DNA of 64,000 nucleotides, from contig OX155980.1 in assembly GCA_944548615.1 (NCBI GenBank), forward strand, positions 55,673,903 through 55,737,902, given 5' to 3'. The notes under the pieces were generated by a model. It was not told where the DNA came from. It searched no databases and saw only the letters and a list, made by a program, of their open reading frames with translations. The position numbers were made by a program, and so were the translations under genes. This stretch comes from Micropterix aruncella (taxonomy: Eukaryota; Arthropoda; Insecta; Lepidoptera; Micropterigidae). Within the stretch, counting starts at the first letter, position 1. The number at the start of each line of letters is the position of its first letter. Below are positions 56,891 through 64,000 of this stretch, in pieces.

Positions 56891-57582
56891 AGGATTTTGC
56901 GATGTAGAGTTGTCAACTACAACGGGCGAAACCGTCACCTCAGGAAGTTTTATAGAAATAAACGTTCTATCTCCCGTGAAGTGAGCGCAAAAGATTTAGG
57001 GTAAAACAATCCACCGTCAAGCTCCGCCACATGCCCGTAAGAGGCCAACGCCTTATCCGCGAGATAGCCAGGAATGTTACCCAGCGAGCCTACACTCACG
57101 CCCTTACTCCCAGCTTCGACCAGATTACTCCGGTTTCTCGTTTGGTTACGAGGTCGCTTGCGCGGTTCTCTCCCTTACGTAGCGGTGAAACGGTGTCAAC
57201 CAAATCTATCGCGGACGACGGCATCCTTTGCCCGGCTGTTCACCCGGTATCGGGTAGCCGATGGTCGTTTCAAGAGCAGTCGCCGTAAGGTCAGCAACCA
57301 CCCCCGCTCTATAGGAAACAGTACTGCTTCCAGACTCCGCCGACTGTTAGTCAGAATGCACAATCGATTGGTTTCTGCCGCACGGTGCGCAAACCGTCCA
57401 GGAGCGCCAGAAGATTGACTCCTAGGGGAAACTAGCCCTAAGGCCAGAGTGCTATCGGGCTCGCGCTTCATGCGTGGAGGCCGCCGGATGGGTGTTGACC
57501 CGTGAGTATGACCGACCCTGAACAAATGGGTCTTCGTGGCCAACTTAGCGAAGGCCCATTAGCTCCCAGGATTTTGCGATGT
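56891..57582. mobile_element. Unidentified GC-rich insertion flanked by a 15-bp direct repeat
   Basis: AGGATTTTGCGATGT occurs at 56891-56905 and 57568-57582. Between them are 662 bp whose G+C content is far above the AT-rich flanks on both sides. No poly(A), microsatellite tail, terminal inverted repeat or credible long frame is visible (frames of 115 codons on either strand lack known motifs). A 15-bp duplication is typical of target-primed retroposition. It could be a LINE 5' or 3' UTR fragment, or a novel retroposon. Confidence 0.65.
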
Positions 57583-57589
57583 TTTAACC

Positions 57590-57995
57590 GTTGTTGTCCA
57601 GGGTAGACTGAAGTATTATCAGTTGTCGTAAAAGCAAAAACACCCGTCCTACGTTCGCATGGCCACGATGCAGAGAGCTGTTTGTCTTAATTATGTACAA
57701 TTCGTACTTGGACACTGACTAGTATATTAGCACCATAAGTAGTGTGCTTAATTTTTATCGTCAATTAAATTGCTTGAAAACTCTTCTAAGTGTATATATC
57801 CATAAACTAAATTTCAATCGTCCACTTGAATAGCTCTCCATTACAAACATATGACTGTTAGTTCATTAACGGGGTAATAATTACACTCCTCTGTAAAATA
57901 AATATTAAATTTGGGATGAAAATTACGATCATTGCAGCCTCTTTTTATAAGATCTCGAATTCTTCGGATGTCAAATCAGAGAAGTTTTTTAGATT
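57590..57995. other. Non-coding, nothing recognised
   Basis: AT-rich spacer without identifiable features. Confidence 0.5.
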
Positions 57996-58002
57996 AGACT
58001 AG

Positions 58003-58380
58003 CCGGATACATCCGGCACGAGTTTCAATACCGAAAATATTATCCGTGATCAAATACCTATGAACCATGGCGATGTTGTTGCAGCACCATCTAGTATGAA
58101 TTACAATAAAGAGTGCAATAAAGCACGAAAATATTATCCGGTCTCAAATACCTATGTCTACCATTTTTTAAGGCGATTGGTTGAACGGTATAGAAAGTTG
58201 GTGTACTGCAGCGACGCGCCGTCTACTGGCGAGTCACAACAACGTGGCAAAACCGTCTCCATGTAAAAAATACATGTACATATGTGCCAACTTTCATGGT
58301 GATCGGTCAAACGGTGTCGAAGTCTATGAATCACAAACAGATATACCTACCAACAACCATACCATATAGACGGCATGGTA
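58003..58380 (-). mobile_element. Helitron-like non-autonomous repeat
   Basis: On the minus strand the element ends in the GC-rich hairpin GCCGGATGTATCCGGC followed by TAGT, so that CTAGT closes it. A hairpin just before CTRRT is the Helitron 3' signature. The body (for example TTTGACCGATCACCATGAAA and TTGTGACTCGCCAGTAGACG on the minus strand) recurs on the plus strand at 60213-60430. Its 5' end is not fixed. Confidence 0.5.
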
Positions 58381-58384
58381 TGGA

Positions 58385-60195
58385 TGCGGTATAAATATAT
58401 CGCATTTTAAAAAAAACTAACCTTGGTATTCCATATGATTTTATTTCGTTTTGTGATCATAAAAACTGAGTTTTGTGATTCTATTAGCGTTGATTTAGTC
58501 GCCAGAAAAATATAGGAGAGCTGTTGTGTCATCACCGATGTATTAAAAGAGTTAATGAACTTCAGAAAGATTCAACATGTGAAACTGGTTACACAGCATT
58601 GCTTAATGTCTCTAGCAAAAATCGACGAAATGAATCGTGTGTCGGTACAAAGACAAACAATGCCTTTTTATAGATTAGCCGCTGGAGACCCTGGAATTAT
58701 ATAAATTCTCGCTTTGCATTTAAAAAGTGAAGTGCCGAATACTGCACAAACTTATTAAGCTTTCAACAACCAAACATGTAAAAAGAAAGAACGTAGTAGT
58801 CAAATAATAATAACAATTATCCAAATTTCATTTAGTCGGGAGTTTGCAAAATGGGTTCATGTGTTTTTTTAGAGCATTTTTTATACTAGAATAATTGTCA
58901 CCCAAAGCTATATCTTTATTTCTAATAATTTTCGCTACAAAAAGCTCCCATATAATTAATATCAAATTTACAAAAATACAAATCTTTTAAACAGAGATGA
59001 ATTTGTAACTTTAATTAAGTACCTATATGTATACTTATTAAATGCATTTATACCACTGTAGATTGCAATTTAGTAAATAAATGTAAAAGGCAATGTTTGT
59101 GAAATATGAAGGAAAAGTTATAAATGTGTCTGGACAGCCTGAAATAATCAGGTAATTTGGAAGTATTATTTTTGTGTTCTAACGATTATCTATATCAACG
59201 CCATTATATTCTTGAAATATATATTCAACATCTAAGAAAGAGCCCTACATGGTAATTTGAGGCCAGCAACTAAATATAATGCGAAATCGTCCACATATCA
59301 TTATTTGAACGAAATCGACCACATATCGAAATAAAATATAATATTTTTATCGTTCTACAGCCTTTGGAAAACTACAATTTTGGTTTCGAAAATCTATTTT
59401 TCTACTAACCTAATGTGGAAAACTAGGTTGACGTTTTCTGACATTTCTTTTTACTAGTATTTTTTAACTTAATTTCAATGGCTGCATTCACCGCGTTTAG
59501 TGAGTACTTTATAATATGAAGACTATAAACGTCTTTGGCTCATTCCTTTGACTTCATTCACTTTGGATACCGGTAGGATTACTGCAGCGACGAAAGCGAA
59601 CACCTCATAATATGACGACTATTCACGCTTTATGCACATTCTTTTGACTTCATTCGCTTTTGAATACCTTACCGAAGCGACGAAAAGCACCTTTGAATGC
59701 TCTACAGGAGCGACGAAACAAAATGGCCCAATTAGATTACTTTAGCTATTTTTGTGGCATTATGCCTTATGGCATTCCCTAATGGGATAAACTCTAGTCT
59801 AGTTGTTCACGTTGAACGTTACATGGCGTTACATTAGTAAACGTTACAGTAGTAAGCCTTGCAGTGTAGTAAACGTTACATCTTGAAGACATCTTCCTGT
59901 TGCAAAAAAGACTTTTCGCTCGATATATCGGCTTGTTTTCCCCTGGTAACAACCAAAGACCGCATTTTCGCTAGGACGCGGAATAATATTTATTTATTTC
60001 TTTTCACTTTTTAATTATCGTATTATTTTATTTTTCATTCTTTATCAAGTAATATCCATTAGCTTTGAAAATAGTAATAATATTCAAACGTATTTTCTGA
60101 GAAATATTGCGGGCGATCAAATGATTAATACAAGTTCCGATACTTGTAACATTTTTATTCAGCACATATTACCTTATTTTTAATTTAAACAAATG
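58385..60195. other. Non-coding, nothing recognised
   Basis: AT-rich. A loosely repeated motif (TTCATTCACTTTGGATACC / TTCATTCGCTTTTGAATACC with nearby GCAGCGACGAAAG) lies at 59480-59720. No gene. Confidence 0.5.
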
Positions 60196-60212
60196 CTCAT
60201 ATATAAACATGG

Positions 60213-60440
60213 ATGTCGGTATATCTGTCTGCTTGTCCGAGCTTAATAGACTCCGAAACCGTTCGACCGATCACCACGACAGTTGGCACTGCCGTGGAAG
60301 TTGGAGTATATGTATTTTTTCATAGAGAAGGTTTTTATAGTTGGCGCTGCAGCACATACATTCTATACCGCTCAACCAATCACCACGAAAATTGGTATAC
60401 ATAGATTTTTGAGCCCGCATAATATTTTCGAGCGAATTTA
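60213..60440 (+). mobile_element. Helitron-like repeat, 5' part, cut by a mariner
   Basis: Plus-strand relative of 58003-58380: AACCGTTCGACCGATCACCA and CCGCTCAACCAATCACCACG, then GCATAATATTTTCG. It breaks off exactly at the TA flanking the mariner at 60441 and appears to resume after it. Confidence 0.6.
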
Positions 60441-61553
60441 TTAGGTTGAGTCATAATTAACTTCCGTTTTTTTATTAGACATTTATTTCGCTTTCATTAA
60501 ATAACAAAATTATATTAATTTATTATGTATTCACCACTATTATGTATGACCTTCTCCCATATTCCTGGCAGCTTATCCATTCCTTCCTTGTAAAATTTGG
60601 TTGCTTTGGACTGGAAGATATTTTCGACAGCCTGACGCACTTGCTCTTCAGAATTAAAGATTGTTCCATTCAAAAAGTTTTGTAAGGAAAAAAAAATGTG
60701 GTAGTATGTTAGGGCAAAGGTCCGAAGAGTAACGTGGGTGTGGTAAAGCAGACCATCCAAGCTCAATATTTTTTTCTTGAGTTATCCTTGCTGATTGTGG
60801 TCACACATTTTCATGTAAAAGAATTATGTTTTGCGATTGACGATTGCAGGACGCTTTTCATGAGTTTTCCTTGCGCTCTTTGCAGCTGCTGAACGTATGT
60901 ATCTAGAGTAACAGTTAAATTTGACTACAATACCTCGTGATGAATTATATCTCGACAATCCCACCATACATAAAATCTTTTTTCAAGGCTGTTTGCTTTC
61001 GGATCTGGTAAGGGTGGTTGATCCTTATCAAGCCATTCCCTTTTGCTGACGATGTTATCATAGGTAACCCATCTTTCATCACGTGTTATAATCCCGTTTA
61101 AAAAGCTGGATTTTGTCACGTGAGAGCAGACTTGTGGCAATTGACATGCGATCTTCTTTATTCTGTTCACTGAGATTGTAAGGTACCCATACTCATAACT
61201 TGCTGATTTTCCCTAATTTCTCCAGGTGGCGGAAAACAGTTTTGATGTATTTAGCCTTTCTGCTATATCTCTTGTTGATTAACGGGGATTTTGCTTCAGT
61301 GCTGCCTATAAAGGTTGTCGTCAAAGTCGGAAGTCATCACTTGACGAATATGCAATTTTGACTCCCCAGTTTAGGGGTTAGAAACAACAATATAATGTAA
61401 CCCGCAACACACAAAAGAGTTATCAGGAGAGTAACTGAACCCTTATCTATTAAGTAAAAGCAAAAACTCTTTTTTCCTGGTGACTCATAGTGGGTTAACA
61501 CAGACAATATAATCTACCTATTTGTATCGAAAGTTATTTATGACTCAACCTAA
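60441..61553 (-). mobile_element. Complete mariner element with intact terminal repeats
   Basis: TTAGGTTGAGTCATAA at 60441-60456 and its complement at 61538-61553 form the terminal repeats, extended for about ten more bases with few mismatches. TA flanks lie at 60439-60440 and 61554-61555. The 1113-bp length is somewhat short for the family (about 1.3 kb). It carries a broken transposase on the minus strand. Confidence 0.92.
60515..61170 (-). pseudogene. mariner transposase, broken (mellifera-like)
   Basis: From 61170 the minus strand reads LNGIITRDERWVTYDNIVSK (first catalytic Asp in TRDERWV, with D-E as in T-x-D-E-x-W), then WLDKDQPPLPDP and FYVWWDCRDIIHHEVL. After a stop and an apparent loss of the second catalytic segment comes LQNFLNGTIFNSEEQVRQAV and FYKEGMDKLPGIWEKVI, ending with TAA. 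The HDNARPH block carrying the second catalytic Asp is not recognisable, so a deletion probably removed it. The product is inactive. The wording of the C-terminus is closest to the mellifera group. Confidence 0.82.
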
Positions 61554-61555
61554 TA

Positions 61556-61690
61556 CTTTGTTGTAACTCGCCACTCCACGCTGTAGCACATCAACTTACA
61601 TACTGTTCAGCAGATCACCGTGAAAATTGGTATACATAGGTATTTGAGAGCGGATATAACACGGGCAACGCCGGGTAATACCATTAGTAA
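61556..61690 (+). mobile_element. Helitron-like repeat, 3' part, beyond the mariner
   Basis: Continues with GTAACTCGCCACTCCACGCT, AGATCACCGTGAAAATTGGT and the stretch ACGGGCAACGCCGGGTAAT, the CG-rich near-terminal hairpin of this repeat type. It matches the body of the 58-kb copy. The terminal CTRRT is not clear (CATTAGTAAT follows). Confidence 0.5.
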
Positions 61691-61694
61691 TATT

Positions 61695-62300
61695 ATAAAG
61701 AGAGTAGAAGTAATACAAAATGATTACATCATCTCTTCAAATTTTGAAATAGATAATACTACAAGTACAAACTAATTATTAGATGTTTTGTGTTTATTTA
61801 TTAATTTACGACAATCTTTAGTCATATTGTACATATATAAATATATATTAATTTTTATCATGTTTTAAAATAAAATAATATTGACAATTTTCATGACATT
61901 TTCTTACAAATTTTTATTAGGTAATTAAGATATTTCTGTTACATTAAGTATGATTTTGTTTATGTATATAAATATAATATTATAGATTTCTTAGGATAAT
62001 TAAAATATAATTGTCTACCTTGGAATAGGCGGCAGCCTAGTTAGGTTAAGACTTTTGTATATTGAATGTACTCATAATTTGAACTCAATAAATAATTTGA
62101 AATTTGAAATTTGAAATTATAAAATCAATCATATCAATAGAAATATTATACCTTTCTCTATAAGAAAAATTACAACAGTTTAAAAAAGTTAAACTAACGT
62201 AACCTCGCATAAAAGAGCGAGATGTATCTACTATCGCTGCGTTTTCGGCCGGGCAAGTGATTGAATGGACTGCGTTCTATTTTTAGAGAGACTGCGGGAT
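61695..62300. other. Non-coding, nothing recognised
   Basis: AT-rich, with a short GAAATTT repeat at 62095-62120 (a tail-like motif). No gene. Confidence 0.5.
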
Positions 62301-62308
62301 TTTCTTAA

Positions 62309-62911
62309 AAAAAAAATACGTGTGGCACTCGGGGACTGCCGCGGTAAAGCTATTGCATAGCATTTTTAAAAAGTTATGGAATTATAATTATTTATTTATT
62401 TTATTTATTTTATTTTTTTCTGATATCAGATAACTGCGCTCTATCGGGGAACGTTGAAATTATTCCGAATCATTTGCGGCTGCGGTAGCAAATGATTCGG
62501 AATAATTTAAACGTCTTCCGATAAAGCGCCGCGCACGAATTTTTTATTCAATAAAGCAAAAAAACGGAAAATTCGGAAAAAATCGGAAAAAAAGATAGAT
62601 AATTATATTATCTTTAACATGGTGCAGGTTTCATAATAATACGCCAGAGAGTATTTGCGTAGTAGTCGTTTTTGTGATTGGTTAGACCTAATTTCACAAA
62701 TTAATTACACTATGTAATATAAACAAAATCTAAAATATTCAAAGCTAAGAATATTAGGAAAATGTTCTTGTTTACCATATATTTTTTTCGAATCGTAAGC
62801 AGTACTCGTTTAGAGGTAATTATCAGTTTAAAATCATTAATTTTCGTTAAGAAATTTCTCCATTCGGTCGCCGCGCTGGCCTAAGGCCCGCGATAAAAGC
62901 TATGCAATAGC
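62309..62911 (-). mobile_element. TTAA-flanked hairpin MITE, copy 4 (reverse)
   Basis: Flanked by TTAA at 62305-62308 and 62912-62915. Same termini and central palindrome as the other three copies. Confidence 0.88.
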
Positions 62912-63379
62912 TTAAAAATGAATATTGTCACCTCTGTTTGTCAGTTTATTTTTGCAAATATAATTGTGTACTCGTATACCAGTCAAAATCTGGAGCTTTT
63001 CATAAAAGCCGGTGAGTGCCAAAATATTTATACCAGAAATAGAAATGCATTTTCAGTTCCTAGTTCTGATTTATAAAATTCGGAACAACAACTTTAATGG
63101 GAACGGCTATGTGAAAATTTTTAGTATCTACTCGTAGAACAGTCCGCGCTCACCGTAGATTATGCCTGATTTCGTTTTAAGATGCTGTATCTTGAACATC
63201 TTAACGTGGGGAAATTCCCCGAAGCCATCATGTTTTTCAGCACTAATAAAATTTTGACCCTAATATCGTTTTTTTTTATCATTGTCTAATCCAGTGGTTT
63301 TAACCGGTGTGCCGGGGCACAATGGTGTGCCGCGAATTTCCTTCTGGTGTGCCACCAGGTTATTAAGTTATTCTTTATC

Positions 63380-63545
63380 AAGTAAGAAAACACAACTTTT
63401 ACATTTATTGACTTACTCGGCAATGAAACTTGGTGCACAAAGTTGGCTTGTGTAATGGATTTGTTTGAGCATATTAAATTATTGAATGCAGTTATGCAGG
63501 GACAAAATGAGAATATTATCTTTATAAAGCTTTTGAATATTTCCA
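63380..63545 (+). pseudogene. hAT transposase relic (ZBED5/SCAND3-like)
   Basis: The plus frame reads TFIDLLGNETWCTKLACVMD, then LFEHIKLLNAVMQGQNENI, then loses similarity. The order F-x-x-L-x-x-x-x-W-x-x-K-L-A-x-x-x-D-x-F-x-H-x-N-x-L-N-x-x-x-Q-G is the segment seen in hAT-derived ZBED5-like transposases. Upstream the GGTGTGCC repeats at 63300-63355 are part of the same relic or its flank. The 135-codon minus-strand frame over this region is a shadow. Confidence 0.55.
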
Positions 63546-63834
63546 ACCCCAGATGTCTTTTTTGAAGAGGGAGGCAGTTAAAAATCTTTAAATCAACATA
63601 ATTAAATATTTTTTGCCTCTGCGATAGGTGTACTCTAGGAAGAGCAATATTTAACCGGTAGCGAGTGTCATGGCCGTAGATAGGGATCACCATTTAGTTT
63701 TCGATTTGCGGCGTTTGTTCTCGCATAGATTAGTCATCAAAGAATATACTCAGTCACTATAGTTATTATCTCATATTTCTTAAAATAGGGAACGAACCTT
63801 TCCACTAGTGTTTTTTGGCCCGCCAATCGTGTAG

Positions 63835-64000
63835 TTAGTTAGTTAGTTATACTGGGCGTTCCTCCGCAAGTCGACATCCAGTGTGCCTATTTTGCGTGTA
63901 ACGGGGGTAGCTCTATTCCACCCACCCCAGTTCCTCTACGAAAGCCAGCAGGGCTTTCAGGTTTCCTGCTGCCTCGCGCAGGGTGCCTGGAGTCCCAAGG
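63835..64000 (-). pseudogene. 3' end of an RNase H-type LINE, cut by the window edge
   Basis: On the minus strand the frame from 64000 reads LGTPGTLREAAGNLKALLAF, then VEELGWVE and a stop, the short helical end of a LINE polyprotein. A 3' UTR follows and a tail of AACT units (plus-strand TTAG at about 63833-63849). A helical LKALLAF(V/L)-type end resembles that of the LINE at 43898-44549, so the two may belong to related clades, which is inference. Confidence 0.6.

Noticed and set aside
57031..57543. Overlapping 85-115-codon frames in the GC-rich block at 57 kb
   Set aside because: Open frames on both strands reflect GC-rich composition; none shows a known domain.
56906..57567. rRNA fragment
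   Set aside because: High G+C suggested rDNA, but I could not place any conserved rRNA segment in it.
63286..63693. 135-codon minus-strand frame
   Set aside because: Plus strand has the hAT-like reading; the minus frame lacks motifs.

Overview
The window reads as insect nuclear DNA, most likely lepidopteran but possibly hemipteran. It is AT-rich and gene-poor, with spliced transposase genes carrying GT-AG introns. It holds insect-type mobile elements (BEL/Pao, Gypsy, PIF/Harbinger, several mariners, RNase H LINEs, Helitron-like repeats, TTAA-flanked MITEs). Short GTAGGTACCTAC-type simple repeats and the repeat starting CTAGCTGACCCG are common in butterflies, moths and aphids. No complete host protein gene is visible. 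Two stretches look like first exons of genes that continue outside what can be read (24.4-24.9 kb and 28.57-28.65 kb).

Layout: 1-8.2 kb contains a near-identical ~3.2 kb direct duplication broken by a 200-N gap, probably an assembly artefact. It carries YqaJ-nuclease/Mutator-like remnants on the minus strand, a tRNA-like Pol III unit, and a broken CLIP serine protease whose CLIP domain lies after its catalytic domain. 9.1-11.6 kb is an LTR-like stretch plus the 3' half of a BEL/Pao element. 12.1-16.06 kb is a nearly complete PIF/Harbinger transposon with a spliced transposase (one nonsense codon) and a degenerate SANT/Myb gene with an internal duplication. 16.3-18.2 kb holds two more transposon-gene relics. 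18.2-31.2 kb is mostly non-coding, with a paired-hairpin structure, one MITE and the two candidate first exons. 31.26-31.99 kb is a deleted mariner.

32.09-40.53 kb is a very young Gypsy element on the minus strand. Its LTRs show no difference on reading, it has a Lys-type primer site, gag, a canonical -1 slippery heptamer, and pol with one frameshift late in integrase. 41-47 kb contains a pogo-like C-terminus, LINE pieces and two oppositely oriented MITEs. 51.4-52.2 kb is a mariner relic. 53.46-53.81 kb is a 5S rRNA-derived retroposon with a second retroposon fragment in its tail. 53.86-55 kb holds diverged direct repeats. 56.89-57.58 kb is a GC-rich, unidentified insertion flanked by a 15-bp direct repeat. 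58-61.7 kb holds Helitron-like repeats, one split by a complete mariner with intact terminal repeats. The window ends with a MITE, a hAT relic and the 3' end of an RNase H LINE.

The genes do not form a pathway. They are a layered record of mobile-element insertion, and the informative signals are insertion boundaries, nested insertions, recoding and structural palindromes.
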